Source: JASJAR01 sp039198225 (GTDB lineage: Bacteria; Pseudomonadota; Alphaproteobacteria; Rhodobacterales; Rhodobacteraceae). From it: a DNA stretch of 64,000 nt. Every line of letters begins with the position of its first letter. Position 1 is the first letter of the stretch. Below are positions 7,456 to 15,119 of this stretch, in pieces. The stretch lies in the NCBI GenBank assembly GCA_039198225.1, contig JBCCTQ010000005.1, positions 62,001 through 126,000 on the forward strand. Reading direction: 5' to 3'. The notes beneath the pieces were generated by a model. The model saw nothing but the letters and a program-made list of their open reading frames with translations, did not search any database and was not told the DNA's origin. Made by a program: the position numbers and the translations under genes.

Positions 7456-7947
7456 ATGATGCATCCCAGCGTTACCACGGCCCAGGAGGCTTTGAGCGCT
7501 TCTGGCGATGCTACACCGTCTGCGGCTTGGTCGCTCACGCTCTTACCTCGCAGTGGTGCACCTCCGCTGCGATTTTTCGGCAGAGAAGTCTTCAAAGAAA
7601 CAACAGGCGGTTTGAGCGAGCCGCTCATTGTGGGCCTTTGGGCGAAGCGCAAGGCGGGGTACGTGCTGCAGCATTCCGCGATTGAAGCGGAGCCGCGGTC
7701 ACATGTGACGGTCAGCGTTGACGATCTGTCGACGGCGATGTTTGCGCTCGAAGACTATTGCTCGACCCTTGCTGCGGGGCGGGATGCCGCCTTTGAGTTC
7801 GAGGGGCCGGACCTCGATGTGGCCCTGAACAGATCGCTGGACGCCCAAGTCAGACGCAGCCGAACCAACGCTTTTCTTACCCTTGCCGGTCATGCCCTTG
7901 CCATGTGGGACACATGGCTTGCGGATGAGGCCGATGACCGAAACTAG
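7456..7947 (+). CDS. PYP-locus protein of unknown function, 163 residues
   Basis: No named family. A soluble protein with a beta-rich part LRFFGREVF (38-46) and LIVGLWAKRKAGYVLQHS (57-74), then an acidic helix DDLSTAMFALEDYC (89-102) and a helical tail. These three elements occur in the same order and nearly the same spacing as in the 160- and 187-residue proteins of the opposite-strand pyp operon. The start is either of two adjacent ATGs (7456 or 7459) preceded by GAGGG, the second having the better spacing. It ends 10 bases before the HhH-domain gene, so the two probably form one transcript. Confidence 0.7.
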   Translation: MMHPSVTTAQEALSASGDATPSAAWSLTLLPRSGAPPLRFFGREVFKETTGGLSEPLIVGLWAKRKAGYVLQHSAIEAEPRSHVTVSVDDLSTAMFALEDYCSTLAAGRDAAFEFEGPDLDVALNRSLDAQVRRSRTNAFLTLAGHALAMWDTWLADEADDRN

Positions 7948-7957
7948 GAGATCCTGA

Positions 7958-8671
7958 ATGTCGAGCTCTTCGTTGCAGTCCAGCAGTGCCATCCGAATGG
8001 AAGCGCGCCAACATTTGCGCAAGCTTCGCCAAGCGCGGCTTCAGTCAAAGATTGCTCGAACCCCAGGGCCTCCAACTGAGGAAAATACACAGTCGGTGCC
8101 TTTGGTTGGCGGTGAGGTGCCGATTGAGGAACACGACGCACATGCGGCCAACGAAGCCATTGAGCCCCGTGTGGAAGAAACGTTCGCGTCGCAACGTGCC
8201 GGAAGCGTATTCATACAATTACAGGCTGACGAGGTGCCGGAAAGCGAGGGAAAGTCTACGGATCAGTCCGTAGAAGATATGCCTTCGGAAAAGCCCAGCG
8301 CCGGTGCCTCGGAAGAGCTTGAAAGTGATCCTTCGGCCGTTTTTTTGGACGAACCCGGTGACACAGACGTAGCTGATGCCGAGCGTACCGACAGTGGCGA
8401 GGAAACTGAAAAGAATTCGGTAGAGCACTCAGAGGCGCCATCGAAGGAAGTGGCAATTAGTATTCGAGAGCCCGGAGAATCCGAGCTCTTTGCGCTGCCA
8501 GGATCGGGCCCAGGATTGGTATGGATGCTGGAAAAGAGCGGCATCTCAGACCTGAAAGCCCTTGCTGAGGCTGACGTCGAAAAGCTTCGAACGGATCTGG
8601 GGCTAATCGCCAAGATCCTCGACGTCGATTATTGGATCGAGTTTGCGAGGAAGTCTCAAGAAGAGGCCTAG
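7958..8671 (+). CDS. Protein with acidic linker and C-terminal helix-hairpin-helix domain
   Basis: A 237-residue protein in two parts. The first 45 residues are basic and helical (RMEARQHLRKLRQARLQSKI). Residues about 45-165 are a Glu/Ser/Pro-rich, probably disordered linker. The C-terminal 60 or so residues (LFALPGSGPGLVWMLEKSGI, then DLKALAEADVEKLRTDLGLI) form a helix-hairpin-helix-like unit of the type found in DNA-binding or protein-docking modules, including C-terminal tails on redox subunits. The ATG has AGGAG seven bases ahead. It follows the 163-residue gene by 10 bases. Whether it belongs functionally to the PYP/gas vesicle locus is unknown. Confidence 0.75.
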   Translation: MSSSSLQSSSAIRMEARQHLRKLRQARLQSKIARTPGPPTEENTQSVPLVGGEVPIEEHDAHAANEAIEPRVEETFASQRAGSVFIQLQADEVPESEGKSTDQSVEDMPSEKPSAGASEELESDPSAVFLDEPGDTDVADAERTDSGEETEKNSVEHSEAPSKEVAISIREPGESELFALPGSGPGLVWMLEKSGISDLKALAEADVEKLRTDLGLIAKILDVDYWIEFARKSQEEA

Positions 8672-8696
8672 TCCACCCTGCGCCGAACTACATGGG

Positions 8697-8718
8697 AAAA
8701 GGCCCAGGAGGGCGCTTT
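8697..8718 (+). terminator. Possible terminator after the HhH gene
   Basis: AAAGGCCC-AGGA-GGGC-GCTTT: a short imperfect stem with a T-rich end, 26 bases after the plus-strand gene stop, between convergent transcription units. The stem has one bulged or mismatched position, so this is tentative. Confidence 0.3.
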
Positions 8719-8809
8719 GATGGATCTGAACCGTCTATGCACCAGCCCCTTTCCCTGAGATGCGCGCCGGATGAAGGCAAGGATGCCGGGTTCGTTTAAG
8801 ACCCGTTGT

Positions 8810-9484
8810 CTAAAGCGCGGCTTGAGCTTCGGCCGCGGTGCCAAAGCGGGGAAGGTTGGCGGCGGATTTTCCGTGGGCTGCCATCAACGCATCGCGGACA
8901 AATGCGATGTGAGCTGTCTCTTCGATGATCTCCGCAAGGTATTGCGCAGCCATAATGGTCTTGCCCACGCCAATCGTGCCGTGATTGGCAAGGACCGCTG
9001 CGCGAACATCTAGCGCGCGAAAAACGGGGCTGATCTCGCGTTCCGTTTGCGGCCCGCCATTGCCAGACAGGGGGATCAGGGGCATCCGTCCGATTTTCTC
9101 GACGGTTTGAACCGTGAGGCATGGGATCTCCAGGCCGGCGCTCGCGTATCCCGTTGCCCACGGGCTGTGGCAATGGACAATCGCATTGATATCTTCACGG
9201 ATTCGGTAGAGGTCGAGGTGGAAGTCGAGGTCTTTTGATGGCTTGAGGCCTTCGGCGCCCCGGAGGATTGAGCCAGACAGATCGACGACCTGAAGATTGT
9301 CGCGGCTACATTCAGCGAAACCCACGCCCGACGGTTTGATCACAATTGCGTCGCGAGCATCGAGCCTAACTGAGAGGTTGCCACCCGCATTGGTCTGGAG
9401 CCCCAGATCGAAACAGCGTCGGGCCGCGGCAATGAGGTCGTCCATCTTGTCGTAAATGTCGGGAAAGCGGGATGTATCAGGCAT
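8810..9484 (-). CDS. Class II aldolase/adducin family protein
   Basis: A 224-residue protein of the class II (zinc) aldolase/epimerase family, which includes fuculose-1-phosphate aldolase and ribulose-5-phosphate 4-epimerase. The family markers are in order: TNAGGNLSVRL (phosphate and substrate loop, about 31), IKPSGVGF (about 49), the metal ligands HCHS (about 105) and LANHGTIGVG (about 165). At the place where fuculose-1-phosphate aldolase has its catalytic Glu, the sequence SKDLDFHLDLY has Asp. It overlaps the upstream Tm-1-like gene by eight bases and is the last gene of the ABC importer operon. It would cleave or isomerise a sugar phosphate derived from the imported solute; the substrate is unknown. 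Confidence 0.88.
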   Translation of the reverse strand: MPDTSRFPDIYDKMDDLIAAARRCFDLGLQTNAGGNLSVRLDARDAIVIKPSGVGFAECSRDNLQVVDLSGSILRGAEGLKPSKDLDFHLDLYRIREDINAIVHCHSPWATGYASAGLEIPCLTVQTVEKIGRMPLIPLSGNGGPQTEREISPVFRALDVRAAVLANHGTIGVGKTIMAAQYLAEIIEETAHIAFVRDALMAAHGKSAANLPRFGTAAEAQAAL

Positions 9485-10607
9485 TTGGCATCCTTTCGAA
9501 CAGGGCGATGACGGCGGCCTCGGCCGTCGCTTTTTCGTTAATGTGGTGGTCGAGCCGTTGGACCGTAAAGGAGCGCGCCTCCGCTTCGAGGATGTCCGCG
9601 GTTATGTCGCGCAAAACCGGAGCCTCGATTGCTCCGCCCGGTCGATCCTCGCTGCTAAACCCACCCATTGGAATCAATACGTGGCAGGGGGCGATGGAAT
9701 GGTTGAGTTCGGCAGCGAGCGCATGGGCTTGGCTTTCCATTTCGGCTTCAGTCAAAACCACATGGGTGAAGTGTCTCGCATGGGCATAGTGAGGACGGGC
9801 GCGATAGGCGTCCGACACCGTGTGCCGAGCTCCGAATCCAATGAAATTAAGACCCCCGGGGAGCACGACCCGAGGGAGCGCGTCGGCCACCCGAAAACGA
9901 TCAGGCATCGGTACGTGGTCGCCAGCCAGTCGAAGGCGGCCAAGTTCGTGGACATTGAGGTCGATGACAGCCGCGGCGTGGCCTTCGGCAACAAATCGCG
10001 AGAATGCCGCACCGCCAAAGCCATTGGCATGAAAGACAGTTGCGTCGAGCCCCTTATCCGCGAGCGCTTCCGCCACGGCCGCGCCCGCCGCATTGGTTGT
10101 GCCCAATGTGGTGACAGCGACGTTCGCCCGGTCGCCATGGGCAACCGTCGAGGCCTGGGCCAATCCGCCCACCATGGCCGCAGTGTTCTCAAAAACCTGG
10201 CTGAGCATCGGGTTCAAACCTTGGAGATCGCAGAGCGTGGGCACCAATGTAATCGCGGTGTCGGCAAGTGCTGCGCGTGGGTCGAAGGCCAATGTCGTGA
10301 CAAGAAACTTGGGAAACGTCGCCGGGAGCGCCTTCAATGTGTCAAGCGCGATCTCTCCCCCGGTTCCACCGCCGAGCCCGATTGCGGCTAGGGCTTGGTC
10401 GCCATGCTGGGCCACTTCCTGCGCGCCGGCCGAGACGACCTCGGCCATTCGGGCCATTTTGGCCTCACTTGTGAGGACGACGCCTCTCGCATCGAGTGAC
10501 GTGTCGACCACGACCGGCTCGAGCCCGTGGCGCTCAAGCGCAGCGACCAATTCTTGTATTTCTGCCGATTTGGTCTCCACCGTCCCGATCACGAGGACGC
10601 GTTTCAT
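9477..10607 (-). CDS. Tm-1-like ATP-binding domain protein (UPF0261 family)
   Basis: A 376-residue protein starting VLVIGTVETKSAEIQELVAA, the typical start of the Tm-1-like/UPF0261 family, with the glycine-rich GLGGGTGGEIALDTL (about 98) and a C-terminal half containing GGFSSEDRPGG. Members have a two-domain ATP-binding fold; the plant member confers virus resistance, but the bacterial role is not settled and the genes often occur with sugar importers and aldolases, as here. It lies two bases after the permease gene stop and overlaps the aldolase gene, so it is firmly in the operon. A role in processing the imported sugar or sugar acid is inferred from context. Confidence 0.88.
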   Translation of the reverse strand: MKRVLVIGTVETKSAEIQELVAALERHGLEPVVVDTSLDARGVVLTSEAKMARMAEVVSAGAQEVAQHGDQALAAIGLGGGTGGEIALDTLKALPATFPKFLVTTLAFDPRAALADTAITLVPTLCDLQGLNPMLSQVFENTAAMVGGLAQASTVAHGDRANVAVTTLGTTNAAGAAVAEALADKGLDATVFHANGFGGAAFSRFVAEGHAAAVIDLNVHELGRLRLAGDHVPMPDRFRVADALPRVVLPGGLNFIGFGARHTVSDAYRARPHYAHARHFTHVVLTEAEMESQAHALAAELNHSIAPCHVLIPMGGFSSEDRPGGAIEAPVLRDITADILEAEARSFTVQRLDHHINEKATAEAAVIALFERMPNA

Positions 10608-10608
10608 A

Positions 10609-11544
10609 TCAGCCTTTCACCGCGCCGGCGGTCATGCCGGTGATGATCTGGCGCGACGCAAAGAGCGTGAAAAGGATAGGCGGGATCGCAAGGAGCATGC
10701 CGGTCGCAAAGATCGTACCGAGCCCGTCGAATTCGCTGGCATTGTTCACGATGAGAATGGGCACGGTCATGGTGTCGCGGTCGGCGAGGGCGGATGCCAG
10801 GAGGTATTCGTTCCAGGCGATGCGAATGGTGAAAATCGACGCCGCGGCGAGGCCCGGTTTAATGAGCGGCAGGACAACCATGAAAAAGGTCTGAAACGGC
10901 CCCGCACCGTCGACCCGGGCCGCTTCTTCGAGGGATGGCGGCACCTGGACGATGACGCTCTGCAATATCCAGATAACGAAGGGGAGGTTCATGGCGATGT
11001 AGATCAGAATAATGCCCGAGTGGGTGCCTGCGAGGCAGACATCGCCTCGTCCGCCGAATGTGTCGCGGATCCATTCTCCGAGGCCGTAATCATTGTCGAG
11101 GCAGAAGGCGTTGTTCCAAAGGCCGAAAACCGGGACGAGGAGTACCGCCGGTGGGATCATTCGAACCGCAAGGGTCGACAGAGACAGGCTATCGCGACCC
11201 AGAAACCGAAACCGGACCAAGGCGTAGGCGCCCATGCAGCCAAAGATCAACGTGAGCCCCGTGGAGATCAGAGCGATGATGATCGAATTGATGAACGCGC
11301 CCCCGAAGCGGATCTGGCAAAAGCGAAGATGGTCGGGCTCGTACCAGAGAACGTCGCAAAGTGCGGTTTCGTAATTCTGAATGGTCGGCATGAACAAAAG
11401 CCCACCGACGCCACTTGTAATATCGACATCAAGCTTGAGCGAGTTCGTCAGAAGCAGGACAACCGGGCCCACTGACATGAAGATCAGAACGGCGATGAGG
11501 GCATAGAAGGCAGGGTTCTGGCGGTCATAGCTTGTGTCGGACAT
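10609..11544 (-). CDS. Sugar ABC transporter permease (MalG-like)
   Basis: A 311-residue inner-membrane permease with six predicted helices. The cytoplasmic loop that contacts the ATPase is present as EEAARVDGAGPFQTFFMVVLPL (EAA-loop, about 195-216). The periplasmic part between helices 1 and 2 holds two cysteine-containing segments and an extra loop around residues 130-160 (NNAFCLDNDYGLGEW), longer than usual for MalG-type permeases. The C-terminus QIITGMTAGAVKG is typical of the MalG side. It pairs with the preceding permease gene four bases upstream. Confidence 0.92.
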   Translation of the reverse strand: MSDTSYDRQNPAFYALIAVLIFMSVGPVVLLLTNSLKLDVDITSGVGGLLFMPTIQNYETALCDVLWYEPDHLRFCQIRFGGAFINSIIIALISTGLTLIFGCMGAYALVRFRFLGRDSLSLSTLAVRMIPPAVLLVPVFGLWNNAFCLDNDYGLGEWIRDTFGGRGDVCLAGTHSGIILIYIAMNLPFVIWILQSVIVQVPPSLEEAARVDGAGPFQTFFMVVLPLIKPGLAAASIFTIRIAWNEYLLASALADRDTMTVPILIVNNASEFDGLGTIFATGMLLAIPPILFTLFASRQIITGMTAGAVKG

Positions 11545-11548
11545 TGCC

Positions 11549-12460
11549 CTAACCTTCCTCCTCGGCCGCGAATTTTAGGCGTCGCGACCGCGCTTCTTGC
11601 CAGCGCGAGAAAGCAAACATGCCCAGCGTCAGCACCATCAAGAGCAATAAGAGATAATTCGACATGGCCGCCGCTTCGCCGAGTTCGCGGAATTCGCGCG
11701 CTGTTCGGGCGATCCGAAGGGCGAGAATTTCCGTCGAAAGCCCTGGTCCGCCGCCTGTGAGAACAAGGATCACCTCTAACACTTTAAACGCATCGATGAG
11801 GCGCAATAGCATGGTGACAACCAAGACCGGCATCATCAGCGGCAATTTGATATGAACGATTTGCTGCCATCCGGTGGCGCCATCGATCCGGGCGGCTTCC
11901 AGCGTCGAGCGCGGAAGTGATTGGAGAGCGGCAAGGGACAAAATGAAAATAAACGGCGTCCATTGCCAGATATCGGCAATGATCACCGAAAGAAGTGGGT
12001 TTTGCCCGAGCCAATCAATTTTGGGCAGGCCGATGCTTTCGAGGAAACGGTTAAAGGTGCCGTAGGTGGCGTGGAACATATAGCGCCAGACAAGCCCCAC
12101 CACGACCGGGGCGATCATCATCGGTAGGATAAAAAGCGTCCGAAGCACCGACATGCCACGGATGTTGCGGTCAAGGAGGAGCGCGAGGCCCACGCCGAGC
12201 ACCATTTCCACTGCGACGACCGTGAAGGCAAAAACCAGTGTGATCCAGAAACTCGTGTGAAACGCCGCGTCGCCGAGAAGCTTAACGTAGTTTCCAAAGC
12301 CGATGAATGCGGCGTCACCGAGGCTTTGACTTGGGTCCCAATCGTGGAAGCTGCCCCAAACCATGTACGCAATTGGATAAAACAGCGCGAGGATCATCAC
12401 CAGCCCGGCGGGAGCGATGAACATGTAAGGTGTCAGGCGATTGAGGGCGGTGCGGGACAA
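11549..12460 (-). CDS. Sugar ABC transporter permease (MalF-like)
   Basis: An inner-membrane permease of the MalF/UgpA type with the EAA-loop LEAARIDGATGWQQIVHIKL and six helices. The frame opens with an ATG at 12517, but that codon lies inside a perfect 12-pair stem (12507-12534) and has no usable ribosome site. A TTG at 12458-12460 with AAAAGG eight bases ahead gives a normal N-terminus (SRTALNRLTPYMFIAPAG), so I place the start there (303 residues); the longer version would have 322. It sits between the binding protein gene and the MalG-like gene and with them, and the ATPase upstream, makes a complete importer. Confidence 0.88.
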   Translation of the reverse strand: MSRTALNRLTPYMFIAPAGLVMILALFYPIAYMVWGSFHDWDPSQSLGDAAFIGFGNYVKLLGDAAFHTSFWITLVFAFTVVAVEMVLGVGLALLLDRNIRGMSVLRTLFILPMMIAPVVVGLVWRYMFHATYGTFNRFLESIGLPKIDWLGQNPLLSVIIADIWQWTPFIFILSLAALQSLPRSTLEAARIDGATGWQQIVHIKLPLMMPVLVVTMLLRLIDAFKVLEVILVLTGGGPGLSTEILALRIARTAREFRELGEAAAMSNYLLLLLMVLTLGMFAFSRWQEARSRRLKFAAEEEG

Positions 12461-12506
12461 ATCGTCGACCTTTTGGGCGCTGCGAATACGGTGTCGAGAG
12501 AAGGGA

Positions 12507-12534
12507 AGCCCTCGCATCCTGCGATGCGAGGGCT
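12507..12534 (-). repeat. Strong stem-loop between binding protein and permease genes
   Basis: AGCCCTCGCATC and GATGCGAGGGCT are exact reverse complements separated by CTGC: a 12-pair stem with a four-base loop, starting 12 bases after the binding protein stop. Such hairpins usually stabilise the upstream message or stop some of the polymerases, giving more binding protein than permease. It covers the most upstream ATG of the permease frame. Confidence 0.75.
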
Positions 12535-12545
12535 CATAGCGACAG

Positions 12546-13880
12546 CTACTGCCAGATGTAGTAGCCTTCTTCTTCCATCAGGGCGCGGGTCCGTTCTGCG
12601 ATCCCATCGAGCGCTTCCTGAATGTCAAGGTCGTCGGTCAGAACCTGGCTCATCGTCGTCCCGATATCGGCGTTGATCTTGCCCCAGGCGGGGATGATCG
12701 GACGCCAATCCGGATCGGCGAATTCAAGAGCTTCCCCGAATGTTGCAGACCAGGGGAATTTCTCGTTGAGAGCCGCATCCTGGTAGGTCGAGAAGCGTGA
12801 CGGGTTACCGCCAGCCATGGCAACCGCCAGATCACCCTCTTTCGAGGTCAGCCATTGCATCAGGAGGAAGGCCGCTTCCTTGTTCTCGGCATTGGCCGGG
12901 ATCCCAAGACCGAAACCGCCGGTCTGGCTGGCACGGGTCACGCCCATCGGGTGCATCGCGTAGCCAACTTTGCCGACCACCGTCGATCGGCTTTCGTCCT
13001 GGAAGGTTGGCGCGAAGGCAATCGAATCGAGGAACATCGCCGCTTGACCTTGGGCAAAAGCGTTAGCCGCTTCGGCTGGGCCAAAGGCTGACGAACCTTC
13101 TGGGCCGCAATCGACGATTGATTTCAGTGCGTTGGCTGCCTCAACACCGGCTTCGTTGTTGATGATCGGGCTCCATGCCTGGTCAAACACCCGACCGCCG
13201 AGGGGCGCGAGGTGCAAAAGGAATGCGTGGGAGGCTTGGTGACCCGATGCCGCCCGTGAGGCCACACCGCCCATGCCCGGTTCGACTTCTGGAATTTTGC
13301 AGGCCGCATCGAGAAGGGCGTCATACGTTTCTGGCACTGCAATGCCATGCTTTTCAAAGATGTCTTCGCGGTAGAACAGAACGGAGGTTTCCGATCCGAA
13401 GGGCAGGCCATAGAGCGAGCCCGTGGGGCCCGGCAGATAGCCCTTTTCGCCTCCAGCCACACCAATGTTCTGGACGTAGCCGTCAATCAGATCGCTTGAA
13501 TCGTAGCCTGGATTCGCGAGCTTTGGATTCATAAAGTATTTCGCAAGGTTCTCGAGCTGATCGGCGAAAACGTAGTCGGCTTTAGAAAAAACCACGTAGG
13601 CGATCAGGTCATAGGCCCCTTCATCGAGGGCAAGCTCCAGCGTTTGTCGCTCGCGCATATCGAGATAGGGGAGCATATCCACCTCAACCTCGATGCCTGT
13701 TTCTTCAGTGAATTGCGGCAAGACTTCCATCACCGCATTGTAATGCGGATGCGATGGGAAATTTACCACGAGTGTCGTACCGGCGTACTCGTCATAGGGT
13801 CCGCCATGGCCTCCGGCGAAGGCGGCGCTGGCGAGGGCGACGCCCGCGACCATCGTCGAAGTTCTGAGTAGGTTCAGCAT
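12546..13880 (-). CDS. Sugar ABC transporter substrate-binding protein
   Basis: A 444-residue periplasmic binding protein of the extracellular solute-binding family 1 (MalE/UgpB type). The ATG at 13880 has GGGAGG ahead and gives a signal peptide, MLNLLRTSTMVAGVALASAAFA, with cleavage before GGHG; the longer open frame upstream is not the real start. Mature features include TTLVVNFPSHPHYNAVMEVL near the N-terminus and the family-typical FAQGQAAMFLDS (about 265) and GFGLGIPANAENKEAAFLLM (about 310). Together with two permeases and an ATPase it forms an importer. The solute is probably a sugar, polyol or sugar acid, since aldolases, a lactonase and an FGGY kinase are encoded alongside. Confidence 0.93.
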   Translation of the reverse strand: MLNLLRTSTMVAGVALASAAFAGGHGGPYDEYAGTTLVVNFPSHPHYNAVMEVLPQFTEETGIEVEVDMLPYLDMRERQTLELALDEGAYDLIAYVVFSKADYVFADQLENLAKYFMNPKLANPGYDSSDLIDGYVQNIGVAGGEKGYLPGPTGSLYGLPFGSETSVLFYREDIFEKHGIAVPETYDALLDAACKIPEVEPGMGGVASRAASGHQASHAFLLHLAPLGGRVFDQAWSPIINNEAGVEAANALKSIVDCGPEGSSAFGPAEAANAFAQGQAAMFLDSIAFAPTFQDESRSTVVGKVGYAMHPMGVTRASQTGGFGLGIPANAENKEAAFLLMQWLTSKEGDLAVAMAGGNPSRFSTYQDAALNEKFPWSATFGEALEFADPDWRPIIPAWGKINADIGTTMSQVLTDDLDIQEALDGIAERTRALMEEEGYYIWQ

Positions 13881-13912
13881 GTTATCCTCCCGGTTGCTGA
13901 TTTTGACGCGCC

Positions 13913-15001
13913 TCAAAGCGCATGTTCCGTTTTGGGATCGAAAAGATGGAGACCCTCGGCCCGCGCTTGAAAGCGCAAGGTCTCTCCGAGGGCGATTGGG
14001 GTTTCTGATTTGATTTCCACTGTGACGCGGGCCGAGCCGCAATCGCAAATAAGAACCGATTGTGCGCCGATATATTCAGACACCACCACTTTTAGGTCGA
14101 ACGCTGTTTCTGGAGGCGCGTCCGCAGCGTATTCAAGGTCGGATGGGCGAATACCAAGAATTACGCTCCGCGTCTCGCCGGCCTTGGCTCGGGCAGCAAG
14201 AGCGTCGGGCAAGCGAAGACGGAACCCTTCTCCCTCGGCATAAAGAACATTACCGCCTTCGGTAAGTTCGGCCTCGAGAAAATTCATCGGCGGGGAGCCA
14301 AGAAAGCCGGCAACGAATTTGTTGACCGGGTTTTTGAAGAGCTCGGCTGGTGTGCCCTGCTGCTGAATATGGCCACCATGCATCACCACGATCCGATCGG
14401 CCAGGGTCATGGCCTCGATCTGGTCGTGGGTCACATAAATCATATTTTTCTCGACGCTCTGACGCATCAACGCCAACTCGGCGCGCATTTGGCCGCGGAG
14501 TTTGGCATCAAGATTAGAAAGCGGCTCATCAAAAAGAAATGTACCGGCGTCGCGGCAAAGTGCCCGGCCCATGGCAACCCGCTGACGTTGCCCGCCGGAT
14601 AATTCACCGGGTTTGCGTGCCAGAAAATCGGACAGGCCGAGCATTGCGGCCACGTCGCGGACTTTCTTGTCGATCTCGGCTTGGGGCCGCTTCTGCAGGC
14701 GAAGCGAAAACGACATGTTTCTGGCCACGTTCATATGCGGGTAAAGTGCGTAATCCTGAAACACCATCGCGATGTCGCGGTCCTTTGGATCGAGATCCTT
14801 CACCGACTTTCCGTCCATCGTAATGTCGCCGTCGGATACGGATTCGAGGCCCGCGAGCATTCGCAGTGTCGTGGATTTTCCACAGCCTGACGGGCCGACG
14901 AGGACGGTGAATTCATTCTCCCCCATCTCAAGGTCGATCCCGTGGAGCACTTCCACCGCGCCGTAACGTTTTACGAGCTGTTCAAGCCGAATTTCCGGCA
15001 T
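13913..15001 (-). CDS. Sugar ABC transporter ATP-binding protein (UgpC/MsmK type)
   Basis: A 362-residue ATPase with Walker A GPSGCGKST (about 38), signature LSGGQRQRVAMGRAL (about 134), Walker B FLFDEPLSNLD (about 154) and the switch His in YVTHDQIEAMTLADR. The C-terminal 120 residues are the regulatory OB-fold (TOBE) domain found in MalK/UgpC proteins (ILGIRPSDLEY). It is the first gene of the importer operon, followed 32 bases on by the binding protein gene. It lies divergent from gntR with a 118-base spacer that carries a repeated TATCCAAA element. Confidence 0.94.
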   Translation of the reverse strand: MPEIRLEQLVKRYGAVEVLHGIDLEMGENEFTVLVGPSGCGKSTTLRMLAGLESVSDGDITMDGKSVKDLDPKDRDIAMVFQDYALYPHMNVARNMSFSLRLQKRPQAEIDKKVRDVAAMLGLSDFLARKPGELSGGQRQRVAMGRALCRDAGTFLFDEPLSNLDAKLRGQMRAELALMRQSVEKNMIYVTHDQIEAMTLADRIVVMHGGHIQQQGTPAELFKNPVNKFVAGFLGSPPMNFLEAELTEGGNVLYAEGEGFRLRLPDALAARAKAGETRSVILGIRPSDLEYAADAPPETAFDLKVVVSEYIGAQSVLICDCGSARVTVEIKSETPIALGETLRFQARAEGLHLFDPKTEHAL

Positions 15002-15035
15002 CGAATCCCTCTCTCCCTGTCGCTAGAGCATTCTG

Positions 15036-15063
15036 TATCCAAAATTGTTTGTAAATATCCAAA
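15036..15063. promoter_or_regulatory. Repeated TATCCAAA element between the ABC operon and gntR
   Basis: TATCCAAA occurs at 15036-15043 and again at 15056-15063, exactly 20 bases apart (about two helical turns), in the divergent spacer between the ATPase gene and the GntR gene. The AT-rich sequence between them has TTGT and TGTAAA elements. Direct repeats on one face of the helix fit binding by the adjacent GntR protein, but the spacing could also reflect promoter elements. Confidence 0.4.
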
Positions 15064-15119
15064 TTTGCTAAATCCTGTTTCTCGGGGTATGGTTTCATCA
15101 CCCAAAGGACCGCTTCGCC

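Noticed and set aside
10093..11475. Plus-strand open frame of 460 codons over the Tm-1-like and MalG-like genes
   Set aside because: The two minus-strand genes there are recognisable families with operon spacing; the antisense product has low-complexity charge-rich sequence and no family features.
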